This document shows positions 26,125-35,146 of a DNA stretch of 64,000 nucleotides, in pieces. Source of the stretch: Roseitranquillus sp963776845 (lineage in GTDB: Bacteria > Pseudomonadota > Alphaproteobacteria > Rhodobacterales > Rhodobacteraceae). The stretch lies in the NCBI GenBank assembly GCA_963776845.1, contig CAVZOJ010000010.1, positions 21,098 through 85,097 on the forward strand. Direction: 5' to 3'. The notes beneath the pieces were generated by a model. The model was not told the origin of the DNA. It made no database searches and was given only the letters and a program-made list of their open reading frames with translations. Both the position numbers and the translations under genes were made by a program. Position 1 is the first letter of the stretch, and every line of letters starts with the position of its first letter.

Positions 26125-26143
26125 GGGCGGGATTATCCCGCCC
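26125..26143 (+). promoter_or_regulatory. Stem-loop between the dehydrogenase and cytochrome genes
   Basis: GGGCGGGAT and ATCCCGCCC form a perfect inverted repeat around one T. It is followed by TTCCAAG rather than a T-tract, so it is more likely a processing or attenuation structure that lowers cytochrome expression than a full terminator. Confidence 0.45.
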
Positions 26144-26166
26144 TTCCAAGACAAAGTGGAGCCACA

Positions 26167-26727
26167 ATGCTGCGACCGATCCTGTTCCTGGCACTGATCG
26201 TGGGCTTGCCGGCCGCGGCGCAGGACGCCTTCGACCTCGAGGGCGCGGTGGCCCTCTGCGCGGGATGCCATGGTGAGGACGGCGTGCCGATCGAAGGCGA
26301 CTACCCGATCATCTGGGGGCAGCAGTACTTCTACATCTATACGCAGCTTCGGGACTACGGCGCCGGGCGGCGGCAGAACGAGATCATGACCCCGATCGCC
26401 GCCGAGTACGACCGCGACCAGGCCAAGTTGATCGCCGAGCACTTCGCGGCGCTCCAGTGGCCGGAGATAGAGACCGAGATGCAGGAAGGCGACCAGACCG
26501 CCGCCGAGCGTGGCGTGACCGGCGGCCAGTGCAGCGCGTGCCACGGCAAGTGGGAGGGCGACAGCCGCATCCCGCGTCTTGCGGGTCAACAGCAGGCGTA
26601 TCTCGAGAAGACCATGAAGGACTTCAAGAACGAGGTGCGGCTGAACGCGCCGGACAAGATCTCGACAATGAAGCAGCTCGACGACGCCACGATCGAGGCG
26701 CTGTCGCGTTACCTCGCCTCACTCTGA
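26167..26727 (+). CDS. Dihaem c-type cytochrome
   Basis: A 186-residue secreted protein with a signal peptide (MLRPILFLALIVGLPAAAQ). Two haem-binding motifs are present, CAGCH (31-35) and CSACH (122-126), one in each of two class I-like domains, and Met residues such as M74 and those near 168 could be axial ligands. It lies 65 bp after the PQQ alcohol dehydrogenase and is its likely electron acceptor, passing electrons towards a terminal oxidase. Its stop overlaps by 9 bp the end of the convergent ankyrin gene. Confidence 0.9.
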   Translation: MLRPILFLALIVGLPAAAQDAFDLEGAVALCAGCHGEDGVPIEGDYPIIWGQQYFYIYTQLRDYGAGRRQNEIMTPIAAEYDRDQAKLIAEHFAALQWPEIETEMQEGDQTAAERGVTGGQCSACHGKWEGDSRIPRLAGQQQAYLEKTMKDFKNEVRLNAPDKISTMKQLDDATIEALSRYLASL

Positions 26728-27624
26728 CGGCAGCACGGCGCGCACGGTTGCGTCGGCTGCGAGGTCGGTCGCGTTCAGGCCGTCGCGGTCGCGCAGGAAC
26801 GGATCCGCCCCGGCCTCGATCAGAAAATGCACCATCGCGGAGTGGCCCCGCTCCGCCGCGATCATGAGCGCCGTGCGGCCGCGGTCGTCCTGCCGGTCGA
26901 TTGCCGCGCCAGCTTCGATCAGGGTCCGTGCCACCTCCACGCCGTCTGCCGGCGGGGCGTCGTTCGCGTGACCCGCCGCCCACATCAGCGCCGTCAGATC
27001 GTGACCGAAGACCTGATCGGCGGCGACACCGGCCTCGAGGAGCTTCGCCACGATTGTCGGGAAAGCGCGGCCAGCGGCGTAGACCAGCGCGCTCTTGCCT
27101 TGTGAGTCGACGGAGCGAGGATCGGCTCCGGCCGCCAGCAGCGATTTAAGCATGCGCAGGTCGCCCTCGAAGGCCGCCGCCATCACTGCCGTCACGCCCT
27201 GGCGGTTCGGCGCACCGGGATCGGCGCCCGCCTCGATGAGCAGATCGACCACGCCCCTGCGTCCCGCGAGAGCTGCCGAGAGCAGCGGCGTCGTGCCGTC
27301 GAGGCCGTGGTGCTCGATGTCGGCGCCGTGCGACAGCAGCAGTGTCGCGACCCGGTGCGCCCCCGCAGTGGCCGCGACGTTCAGCGGCGTCCCGCCGAAG
27401 CGGTTGCGCGCCGCTGGGGACGCATCGCGTGCCAGCATATCCTCCGCGATCTCGGCGCAGTCGAGCGCCGCCGCCTCGAACAGCGTCTCGTTCAGCACTC
27501 GGCCCTCGAGCGCAGCCGGAGACTGTGCAATCCGTTGGGATAGGGCCTCGCATACCGGCCTCGCAGGCTGGGCCGCCGCTCCCGAGGCCAGCGTCAGGAG
27601 GATCAGTGCGGGAACCCCTCTCAT
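26719..27624 (-). CDS. Secreted ankyrin-repeat protein
   Basis: A 301-residue protein with a signal peptide (MRGVPALILLTLASGAAAQP). At least six ankyrin repeats follow, recognisable by blocks such as RNRFGGTPLNVAATAGAHRV, HGLDGTTPLLSAALAGRRGV, NRQGVTAVMAAAFEGDLRML and DDRGRTALMIAAERGHSAMV. Periplasmic ankyrin proteins occur beside redox and catalase genes and are thought to protect or assemble partner proteins. Its start overlaps the stop of the cupredoxin-like gene (ATGA), so both form an operon convergent with the alcohol-dehydrogenase unit and probably belong to the same function. Confidence 0.9.
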   Translation of the reverse strand: MRGVPALILLTLASGAAAQPARPVCEALSQRIAQSPAALEGRVLNETLFEAAALDCAEIAEDMLARDASPAARNRFGGTPLNVAATAGAHRVATLLLSHGADIEHHGLDGTTPLLSAALAGRRGVVDLLIEAGADPGAPNRQGVTAVMAAAFEGDLRMLKSLLAAGADPRSVDSQGKSALVYAAGRAFPTIVAKLLEAGVAADQVFGHDLTALMWAAGHANDAPPADGVEVARTLIEAGAAIDRQDDRGRTALMIAAERGHSAMVHFLIEAGADPFLRDRDGLNATDLAADATVRAVLPSE

Positions 27625-28040
27625 CGGACGACGAACGATCCGCGAAAGCCCTGATCCGCCAGCCCGTCGATATAGAACTCGTACTCTCCCGGCCGCTGCG
27701 GAATGAACCAGATGTCGATTGTTCCCTCGTCGTCGAACTCGATGGCATGAAGCCCCGCCGGCTTCACCTCCTTGTCCTCGATGACAACCTGATCGATCCA
27801 GCTCTCTCGGAAGAGGTCCGGGGCGAGCAAGCGGTACTCCTCGAGACCGTCGCTCTCGATCCGCCAGCGATAGTAGGTGCCGCTGAGGATTTCGTAGCGA
27901 TCCACGGAAAACCCCGCATCCGCGTCGAGCGTCAATGGCTCGAGGCGCTCGGCGCGCCGGGTCGGGTCGCCCTCGCTCCAGGCGGGCGAGACGACCAAGA
28001 CCGATGACACAAGCATCATGCTTCGGATGAGCCAGTTCAT
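27621..28040 (-). CDS. Secreted cupredoxin-like protein without obvious copper ligands
   Basis: A 139-residue protein with a signal peptide (MNWLIRSMMLVSSVLVVSPA) and a beta-rich domain ending IDIWFIPQRPGEYEFYIDGL, ADQGFRGSFVVR, the typical last strands of cupredoxins. There is no cysteine, and the usual His/Cys/Met copper ligands cannot be found, so the fold may have lost its metal. An AGGGG ribosome-binding site lies 7 bp before the ATG. It is coupled to the ankyrin gene. Similar small proteins accompany PQQ alcohol dehydrogenase clusters; function unknown. Confidence 0.65.
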   Translation of the reverse strand: MNWLIRSMMLVSSVLVVSPAWSEGDPTRRAERLEPLTLDADAGFSVDRYEILSGTYYRWRIESDGLEEYRLLAPDLFRESWIDQVVIEDKEVKPAGLHAIEFDDEGTIDIWFIPQRPGEYEFYIDGLADQGFRGSFVVR

Positions 28041-28651
28041 CGGCACCCCTTCATACCTCGACCCAAGTGCGACATGGTACCACCGAGCGACCGGCTGTCG
28101 CAATTGCACAGCGGCGCACGGGCGACACACGCCGGCGGAGCAAGGCCTCAAAGCATCGAGCGAATGTCCGCACTCTACGCTTGGATGGGGAGGCGCCCGC
28201 CGGGTCCGAAGTCGGCTCTGGGCCCAGTCGAGAAGCTCGACCGGCGCTGCGCCTGCGTGGTCCGTGCTCCTTTGAATGGCTGGAAGGCGCAGCTTGCTGC
28301 CTTCACGCCCTCGCGTAGGGTCCACCGGCCCGACGCGGGTGGTGGAGGGTCGCTTGGCCGAGATAGTGTTGAAAACTCCGCTCTTCAGGCAGGGTGGCAG
28401 AAGATGTTCCCGCAAATCGTGCCCTCTTGAAACAACGTTTGCCGAGCGGCCTTTGGCGACCGTGTTGCGAGTTTCCTGGTCGATTTTCTGTTGGCGGAGT
28501 TCTTTGACAGTATCCCGACGAACCAGTCATTCGACAGGACACTCGGATAACCGGGTCAAACCCGCGCCAATTTGCTCTGACTTTGATCGCGGCGACCGTC
28601 CGGGGAGTCCTCGTTCGGCAGCCGAAATCCCACACGCGAGCCGCTCGCAGC
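28041..28651. other. Intergenic region with an IS1182-end-like relic
   Basis: No credible gene. At 28369-28420, GTTGAAAACTCCG followed by a CAGGCAG segment resembles the terminal region of the IS1182-family element at 37012-37060 (GTTGAAAAACTCCG followed by GAGGCAG). This suggests a decayed relative or a solitary end. Confidence 0.4.
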
Positions 28652-29011
28652 TCAGGCGATCAGCAGATCGTCCCGATTGTTGCCCGCGTCCATGGCCTCC
28701 TTGAACCAGGCAGGCTGACGTCCGCGCCCGGACCACGTCAGGGCCGGATTCTCCGGGTGCTTGTACTTCGGGACCGGTGCGCTGCGCCTCGATCCGCCCT
28801 TCATGACATCCTTCAGGGCAAGGCCATGCTTTTCAGCCACCTTCTGCATCTCGTTCAAAGCCTCGTCGCGCTTGCGCTTCTCTTGGCTGCGCAATGAAAT
28901 TTCCACGTCCTTCTGAAGCTGGAGCAGCTCGTCACGGTCAAGCGTACTCAGATCGATGCTCTTCGCTGCTTTCGACTTAGCCGTCGCCGCTTTTCTCGTC
29001 GCCTTGGCCAT
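28652..29011 (-). CDS. H-NS family nucleoid protein (HvrA-like)
   Basis: A 119-residue protein. A Lys/Ala-rich N-terminus is followed by a coiled-coil oligomerisation region (LDRDELLQLQKDVEISLRSQ to about residue 60) and the C-terminal H-NS DNA-binding motif (YKHPENPALTWSGRGRQPAW). Alphaproteobacterial members (HvrA/MucR-independent type) silence AT-rich foreign DNA or tune photosynthesis genes. Its position at the edge of the IS mosaic fits a role in silencing acquired DNA, although this is context only. A GGAGG sequence lies upstream of the ATG on the minus strand. The region 29012-29517 that precedes it holds no gene I recognise. Confidence 0.9.
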   Translation of the reverse strand: MAKATRKAATAKSKAAKSIDLSTLDRDELLQLQKDVEISLRSQEKRKRDEALNEMQKVAEKHGLALKDVMKGGSRRSAPVPKYKHPENPALTWSGRGRQPAWFKEAMDAGNNRDDLLIA

Positions 29012-29517
29012 TGGTCCTCCGGATTGTTTCGTCTCAAGTGCACCGTATGGGAGAATTAGGCAATAAGATTGTGCGCGATTCTCCGAGTGTTGCTTTCCCG
29101 ATAGCTGTGTGTCTGCCGAACCCGCGCGTTCACGACGCCCTGCCAGTCACCGGACGTTCATGCCGAGCGCAACGAGCTACTCCCTGAGCCTAAACCCCAT
29201 TTTCAGATCGGAGGAACTCCTGACTATCGTGCGCCCAGTTCGCGCCAATGTGCTGCCAGACCGTCGCGTGAGCCAGTTTCTCCAAGGGGAGGTAGCATGG
29301 CTGTGATCTCATGCTGCGCCGCATTGCTGCAACGCAACGCGAGGCCCCACCGCAAACGAAGCATACGCCTAAGAAACGTCTGATCAACGGCTCCGATTGG
29401 CCGCGATGACGGCCAGAAAGGGTCTCGGCGGGGCGATGCGAGGGGACAAGCGGCCCCGGGTCTGCGGATCAGGTGCCGCTCGCGCGGCGGCAAGGCCGAT
29501 TTCGGGCGGACTCCGCC

Positions 29518-29800
29518 TCAGGCTATCAACCGTCGTCGGACCAGGAACAGGTTGCCGAGCCCGAAGAGCGAGAACAGTTGCGCCTCGTTCTTCGCCAGCC
29601 CGCGGTAGCGGGTCTTGCGGTAGCCGAACTGGCATTTCATCACCCGGAACGGGTGCTCGACCTTGGCCCGCAGGCTGGCGATGATCCGGTTGATGCGCTC
29701 GTCGATCGGATGCAGCTTGCCGCCTTTCGGAGCCTTGCGCATCACGCCCCAGAGCTTGCCCTGGGCGCGGAATGCTTCATCCCGGGCAAGATCGCGTGCT
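29518..29800 (-). pseudogene. IS5-family transposase C-terminal fragment
   Basis: About 94 residues (KLHPIDERINRIIASLRAKV, EHPFRVMKCQFGYRKTRYRG, LAKNEAQLFSLFGLGNLFLV) match the C-terminus of IS5-family DDE transposases, including the catalytic Glu region. It is joined in frame to the IS110 fragment that follows, at about 29800. Confidence 0.75.
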
Positions 29801-30473
29801 CGCTTGTCGAGCGCCGTCATCTCCGCCCGCAACGCGTCGCGCGCCCGCAGCATGCCCTCGGTCACCCGCTCGAGCATCGGATTGCCGCTGGCGAGTTCCT
29901 GCACCCGCCCGGCGAAGCGGCCCTTGCTGATCTTGCCGAGCCTGAGCCCGAAGCCCCTGAGCACGCCGCGGAGCCCGAGCTCAATGTCGAGCATCTTCTT
30001 CTGGAGCAGCTTGCGCGCCGTCAGCAACGCCCGCACCTCCTGCGCCGAGGCCGACTTGCAGTGCACCGGCCGGAACCATCCCATCCGCAACAGCTGCGCG
30101 ATCCCGCGCGCATCGCGCCGGTCGGTCTTGATGGCCTCCGGCCATCGCGGCGCTCGAAACGCGCCACTGGCGCGTTCCGCCGCCCTTCGGGCGACCGCTT
30201 CGCGATCATCGCCGAAAGCGCCGCCTTCACCTGCCGCGTCTCCATGAGCACCACCTCGACGCCTGCCGTCGCCAGCCCGGCATGAAGCCACTGCGACAGC
30301 GGCCCCGCCTCCATGCCAAGGAGCGTGACTGGATGGTCCAGACGCCCCAGGAAGAGCAGAAGCGCCTCCGGGTCGCTCGGAACCTTCGTCTCCCGCAGGA
30401 TCTGACCCGCGCGGTCCATCACGCAGACGCTCGACTGTTCCAGCGACACGTCGATGCCGACATACTGTTCCAT
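29795..30473 (-). pseudogene. IS110-family transposase, truncated and frameshifted
   Basis: The N-terminal RuvC-like domain starts at 30473 (MEQYVGIDVSLEQSSVCVMD). A frameshift near 30150 leads to KTDRRDARGIAQLLRMGWFR and further to ARDLARDE. The C-terminal transposase_20 domain is replaced by the IS5 fragment. The element cannot be active. Confidence 0.75.
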
Positions 30474-30589
30474 GGCTGTCTCCCGTTGTTGGCCTGGGGC
30501 CGCCTCTGCGGACCCCGTTCGCACCTTCATCCTGGGGGACAGCCACCGACCTCGCCATCGGGCGCGGCCCGCCCATTACGGCATCTGAA

Positions 30590-30759
30590 GACAACGGTGC
30601 AGTGCCGACCGCGTCAGGTGCGCAATCGAGGGCTGAAGGGCATAGAGGCAGTCGTCCAGCGGCAGCAGCGTGTGACGCCGAAAGGCGACGATCATCGCCT
30701 TGTATTGCTGTTCTGACGGCGTGCGTGGTCGTGGCGCTCCCGTGACGAACCTGTCCCAT
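30590..30759 (-). pseudogene. IS481-family transposase N-terminal fragment
   Basis: MGQVRHGSATTTHAVRTAIQ in one frame and MIVAFRRHTLLPLDDCLYAL, QPSIAHLTRSALHRCLQ in the other are the N-terminal segments of IS481 transposases, with an internal deletion between them. The catalytic domain is absent. Confidence 0.7.
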
Positions 30760-30887
30760 AGTGCTTCCTTCCATTCCCTCGAAAGGATCACACCATCAAA
30801 CCGTGGGACTGAACAGTCGCTGATTTGCCCGCGATTTGGGTCAGCGCCCGCCCATTTGTGGGCGTTGGTATGTGCTCTGTCTATCTA

Positions 30888-32368
30888 GTTCAGCCTGAAC
30901 AAAGCGGATGTCTGATTTCGCACGATAAGGCGCAATTTCTCGTGGCTCCTGATTGCAGGTATTCGTAGAATTCCGGCGGGAACCCTGCGATTTCGGATGC
31001 GCCGATGAAACCGAAGACCCGCCACCCCGAACAGGATGATCTGCTGCGGCCGCGCCTGGTCGACCTGATCGACATGGGCCACGAGCTGGTGAAGCTCGAG
31101 GCGCTGATCGACTGGGAGTTCTTCGAGCGGGAGTGGGCAGGGTTCTTCCCGTCCGGCAAAGGGCGACCGGCGACGTCGCCGCGGCTGGTGGCGGGGCTGC
31201 TCTATCTCCAGCACGCGTTCGCCCTGTCGGACGAGGCGGTGGTCGCGCGGTGGGTCGAGAACCCGTACTACCAGCATTTCTGCGGTGAGACTTTCTTTCA
31301 GCATCGTCCGCCGATCGATCCGTCCTCGCTCACCCGCTGGCGCCAGCGCATCGGCGAAGAAGGTGTGGAGTGGCTGCTGACCGCGACGATCGAGGCCGGT
31401 CGCGCCTCGGGAACGGTCAAGGACCAGAGCATCGAGAGGGTGTCGGTCGACACCACGGTCATGGAAAAGAACATCGCCCACCCGACCGACGCCCGGCTCT
31501 ACGAGACGGCGCGGCGGAAGCTGGTGGCGCTCGCCGCCGAGGCCGGGATCGAGCTGCGCCAGAGCTATGCGCGCCTGGCGCCGCGGCTGGCGGCGCGGCG
31601 CGGTACGCCCACGCCCGTCAGTTCAAGCGGATGCGCAAGGCGCTGCGCACGCTCAAGGGCTACACCGGCCGGGTCATGCGCGACCTGCGCCGCCGGCTCG
31701 AGGACATCCCGGAGGGGCCGCTGCGGGAGCGCATCCTCGACATGCTGGTCCTGACCTCGCGGCTCTTGCACCAGCAGCCGAAGGACAAGGGCAAGCTCTA
31801 CAGCCTGCACGAGCCGGAGGTCGACTGCATCTCCAAGGGCAAGGCGCGGGTGCGATACGAGTTCGGCACCAAGGTCAGCGTCGCCGCCACCACCCGCGAG
31901 GGCTTCATCGTCGGCATGCGGGCGCTGCCGGGCAACCCCTACGACGGCCACACCCTCGCCGAGGCTCTCGAGCAGGTCGAGGTGCTGACCGATCGCCGCC
32001 CGTCCCTCGCCGTCGTCGACCGCGGCTATCGCGGCCACGGCGTCGAGACCACGCGCGTGCTGATCAGCGGCACCCGCAGGGGGCTCACGCCGCCGCTCGC
32101 CAAGCTCCTGCGCCGCCGCAGCGCCATCGAGCCGGAGATCGGCCACATGAAGACCGACGGCCGGCTGACCCGCTGCTGCCTCAAGGGCACGACTGGCGAC
32201 GCGCCCTTCGCCGTCCTCTGCGCCTGCGGCCACAACATCCGCAAGATCCTCGCCCACCTCAGGGCATTTTTTGGTCGTCCTGATCGCCGCCATTCTCGGC
32301 GCATTCAGACCCGACAACGCTCACGCAGCCGGCGCCGCCACCGTCTGATCGGATTGTTAAGGCTGAAC
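30888..32368 (+). mobile_element. IS5-family element with terminal repeats and TATCTA direct repeats
   Basis: A 1481-bp element. The left end GTTCAGCCTGAAC and the right end, ending GGCTGAAC, form imperfect inverted repeats. The 6-bp word TATCTA flanks both sides directly (30882-30887 and 32369-32374), consistent with a target duplication. A partial copy of the right third lies at 61429-61797. The insertion falls exactly at the stop codon of the gene at 32372-32908, which survives. Confidence 0.8.
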
Positions 32369-32377
32369 TATCTATGA
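31005..32377 (+). pseudogene. IS5-family transposase with two frameshifts
   Basis: A transposase of about 450 residues in three frames. The first part (MKPKTRHPEQDDLLRPRLVD to RLAPRLAARR) carries the N-terminal DUF772 domain and SVDTTVMEKNIAHPTD, with the first catalytic Asp. After a frameshift near 31605 it continues YAHARQFKRMRKALRTLKGY and VVDRGYRGHGVETTRVLISG, with the second Asp, to IEPEIGHMKTDGRL. A second frameshift lies in a T6 run near 32268; five T would restore AFLVVLIAAILGAF to the normal end. Homopolymer and GC-run indels like these could be real or technical. Confidence 0.8.
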
Positions 32378-32908
32378 AAAATCGGCATCGTTGCAAGCTC
32401 CGTACAATGTCATGACGAACCCATATTCAGGCTTCGACGCAAGATCGATCCCTTGCTCGGTTTGCCAGATTGCCTGTAGTTCGTAGGCTTCTGCTTCCAA
32501 ACAGGCGCGATGGGAGGTGAACATCTCATCCTTGTCGTTGATGGCCTGGAGAAAGTGAACCAACTCGTGGAACAAGCCGGGCCCCGCGATTGAGTTCACA
32601 TCGGCCAAGAAGATCGTGTTCGCTGAACGGTCGTAAAAGGCAGAGACAGGGGCGAAGGAGCGGTCATGTTCATTCGCGGAGACCTCAGCTTCTGATGAAC
32701 GAAACAGCAGTTGCAGTTCATTTTCGGACACGACCGTCACATCCGGGAGATCCTGACCGGCATATTCAAGCGAAGAGTTTTGAGTGATGAATTCGATATA
32801 CTCAATCATCGCCAACAGTTTTTGAGTTTCGGGACCTTCGGCGAGCGCGGAATGTCCGGCGACGAGCGCCATTGCGACGGTGACACCAGAGAGATACTTG
32901 CGTTTCAT
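32372..32908 (-). CDS. Secreted protein with HELVH motif (putative metallopeptidase-like)
   Basis: A 178-residue protein with a signal peptide (MKRKYLSGVTVAMALVAGHS, cleavage after ALA near 23). It contains GLFHELVHFLQAIN (residues about 115-128), a HExxH zinc-binding-like motif, and a Glu-rich segment ACLEAEAYELQAIW about 20 residues later that could give the third ligand. Similar small secreted proteins are annotated only as DUFs. An IS5-family element is inserted at its stop codon; because the duplicated target begins with TAG on this strand, the stop is preserved. The codon usage is less GC-rich than that of its neighbours, suggesting transfer. Confidence 0.7.
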   Translation of the reverse strand: MKRKYLSGVTVAMALVAGHSALAEGPETQKLLAMIEYIEFITQNSSLEYAGQDLPDVTVVSENELQLLFRSSEAEVSANEHDRSFAPVSAFYDRSANTIFLADVNSIAGPGLFHELVHFLQAINDKDEMFTSHRACLEAEAYELQAIWQTEQGIDLASKPEYGFVMTLYGACNDADFS

Positions 32909-33063
32909 ATTCGCACCTCATGCAGTCATGCCGCGAAGAGGATAGCGGCGCGCACGGCCGCAAGTGGCGAACGTTTTCCGATTGTTCGACGAAATGTCGG
33001 CGAACGCGTTCCGGTTCATACTAGACTTCGAGCCGGAGATCGGTTGAGTCGTGAGGCTTCGGG

Positions 33064-34578
33064 ATGAACTCGTCGCTGCCGTGCAAGGTGGTCATCAACG
33101 GCTTCGAGGTGGATCTCGAAAGCCATATGCTTCGCCGGCCCGACGGTGGCACTGTGCTGCTGCGGCCAAAGCCTTTCGCCACGCTGCGCTATCTGGTCGC
33201 CAACGCCAACCGGCTGGTGAGCAAGGCCGAGCTGCACGAGGCGCTCTGGTTCGGGGTGGCGGTGACCGACGACAGCCTAGTGCAGTGCATCCACGCCATC
33301 CGCCGGGCGCTCGGCGACGAAGACCGAAGCCTGCTGCAGACGGTTTCGCGGCGCGGCTACCGGCTGAACCTGCCCGACGATCGCGCGACGGCGCCGGGCA
33401 ATTCCTCGATCGCGGTGATGCCGTTCGCGACCGGGGGCGAGGTCGAGAGCTACTTCGTCGACGGGCTGGCCGAGGAGGTGATCACCGGGCTCTCGCGGCT
33501 GCCGGGGCTGTTCGTCATCGCCCGCAACTCGTCCTTCGCCTATCGCGGCCAGGCGATGGACGTCCGGCGGATCGCGGCGGAGCTCGGAGTGCGGTACCTA
33601 CTCGACGGCAGCGTGCGGCGGGCGGGCCCGCGGCTGCGCATCAACGCCCACCTGATCGAGGGCGCGACCGCGGCCGAGATCTGGGCCGGCCGGTTCGAGG
33701 GAACGGGCGAGGACGTTTTCGAGCTGCAGGACGAGCTTTCCGAGCAGATCGTCGGGGTGCTCGAGCCGTCGCTCCGCCGGGCGGAGATCGTCCGGGCGGA
33801 GCGCAAGGCGCCCGGCCGGCTCGACGCCTACGATCTCTACCTGCGGGCATTGCCGCAGGTGCTGACCAACAAGGTCGGCGGCACCGACGAGGCGCTGCGG
33901 CTACTCCGGGCGGCGCTCGAGCTCGATCGCGGGCTGCTGCCGGCGCACGGCTACGCCGCCTGGCTTCACGAACAGCGGTATTTTCGGGGCGGGCTCGACC
34001 CGGCGGATCGCGCCGCGGCGCTGGCGCACGCCGAGGTGGTGCTCGGGATTAACGCCGGCGATCCGCAGGCGATGAGCATCGGCGGCTTCGTTCGCGGCAT
34101 GCTGACCGGGGACTACGACGCGGCGCTGATCGTGTTCGACCGGGCGCTGGCGATCAACGCCAACTCGGCGCTCGCCTACGGGTTCAGCGCCCTGGCGGCG
34201 GCGCACAGCGGGCGCGACGAGAGGGCGGTCGCGCATGCGCGGAAGGCGCTGCGGCTAAGCCCGCTCGACGACCCGCTTAGCTACCATCCGTTCTGCGCGC
34301 TGGCGGTGGCCGGGCTCTTTGCCGGGCGCTTCGAGGAGGCGGCGGCTTACGCGCGGCTGACGATCCAGGCCAACCCGGCATTCAGCGTGCCTTATGCCTA
34401 CCTGGTCGCGGCCCACGTCAACCTCGGCGAGCTCGATGCCGCGGCGGTGGCGATGCGCCGGCTCCTCGGCGTGGAGCCGGCGTTCACCGTCGAGGGGTTC
34501 GCGCGGACGAAGCGGTACCCGCCGGCGCTGTTGGATCGGCTGGTGGCGGCGCTGGCGCAGGTGGAGGCGGCGCGGTAA
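33064..34578 (+). CDS. CadC-type winged-helix regulator with TolB-like and TPR domains
   Basis: A 504-residue protein. Residues 8-105 form an OmpR/CadC-like winged helix (LRPKPFATLRYLVANANRLV, ending TVSRRGYRLNLP). Residues 115-235 carry a TolB/adenylate-cyclase-associated N-terminal-like fold (SSIAVMPFATGGEVESYFVD, GLAEEVITGLSRL). Residues 260-500 contain TPR-like helices. There is no transmembrane segment, unlike CadC itself. Such proteins are one-component regulators of unknown input common in Alphaproteobacteria. It stands alone, upstream of a phage-like cassette and transcribed away from the secreted HELVH protein. The start is preceded by a weak site (GCTTCGGG). Confidence 0.85.
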   Translation: MNSSLPCKVVINGFEVDLESHMLRRPDGGTVLLRPKPFATLRYLVANANRLVSKAELHEALWFGVAVTDDSLVQCIHAIRRALGDEDRSLLQTVSRRGYRLNLPDDRATAPGNSSIAVMPFATGGEVESYFVDGLAEEVITGLSRLPGLFVIARNSSFAYRGQAMDVRRIAAELGVRYLLDGSVRRAGPRLRINAHLIEGATAAEIWAGRFEGTGEDVFELQDELSEQIVGVLEPSLRRAEIVRAERKAPGRLDAYDLYLRALPQVLTNKVGGTDEALRLLRAALELDRGLLPAHGYAAWLHEQRYFRGGLDPADRAAALAHAEVVLGINAGDPQAMSIGGFVRGMLTGDYDAALIVFDRALAINANSALAYGFSALAAAHSGRDERAVAHARKALRLSPLDDPLSYHPFCALAVAGLFAGRFEEAAAYARLTIQANPAFSVPYAYLVAAHVNLGELDAAAVAMRRLLGVEPAFTVEGFARTKRYPPALLDRLVAALAQVEAAR

Positions 34579-34732
34579 AATTGTGATGACTGTCGCGGTG
34601 GCGAGGATAGCGGCGACGGCAATCGCTGCTCCGCACCGTCGCGCCACCCGCTCGGTCTTACTCACGCTCGTACACGTTTCTCAAATCATCCCGGAAGGCC
34701 GCGCGAAGTATGGCGCGAATCGTCAGAGGGCT

Positions 34733-34987
34733 GTCAACGACGCCGAGTTAGAGGCGATCCTGACCCGGGCGGCGGAGGAAGGCGCGAAGCGCGCGCTCGC
34801 CGATGTCGGCCTCGACGGCGACGAGGCCGCGCTCGACATCCGCGATCTGCGCTCCCTGGTGGACTGCATCCGGCTGGCCCGCCGCACTGCCGTGCAGACC
34901 GCCGTCCGCATGATCGCCAACGGCGTCATGCTGGCGCTGCTGGCGGGCATCGCCATCAAGCTCAAGATCTTCGGCGGCGGCCCGTAG
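34733..34987 (+). pseudogene. DUF6127-like phage protein, 5' end missing
   Basis: The segment NDAELEAILTRAAEEGAKRA, LADVGLDGDEAALDIRDLRS to AIKLKIFGGGP resembles DUF6127 holin-like proteins: an acidic helical N-terminus and one C-terminal membrane helix (MIANGVMLALLAGIAIKLKI). No start codon fits at its natural N-terminus; the open frame runs upstream into unrelated sequence (ATG 34585). It is the first gene of a lysis cassette with the M15A peptidase and spanins that follow. Confidence 0.6.
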
Positions 34988-35048
34988 CCGCGCTCCATCC
35001 CCATTCATCAGCCCAACCGCACCCGCCCTCGTGGCGGAGTGAGCCGTG

Positions 35049-35091
35049 GTCTGCCTGACAGGCAGACGGGAAGGTCCAGTGGACCTTCCCG
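35049..35091. repeat. Two adjacent perfect palindromes before the M15A peptidase
   Basis: GTCTGCCT-GAC-AGGCAGAC (35049-35067) is followed directly by an 11-bp-arm palindrome CGGGAAGGTCC around AGT (35067-35091). The second shares the core TCC-AGT-GGA and the 11-bp arm length with palindromic inserts in the IS21 transposase genes at 45.7, 58.8 and 59.7 kb. Confidence 0.65.
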
Positions 35092-35146
35092 AGCGGCGAA
35101 CGCACCGAGCCCCTGCGAGGGGCCGGAAACTCGTTTCGGAGGACCC

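Noticed and set aside
34585..34735. In-frame N-terminal extension of the DUF6127-like protein from ATG 34585
   Set aside because: The encoded residues are Arg/Ala-rich and unlike the family; no ribosome-binding site supports this start, so the gene is treated as 5'-truncated.
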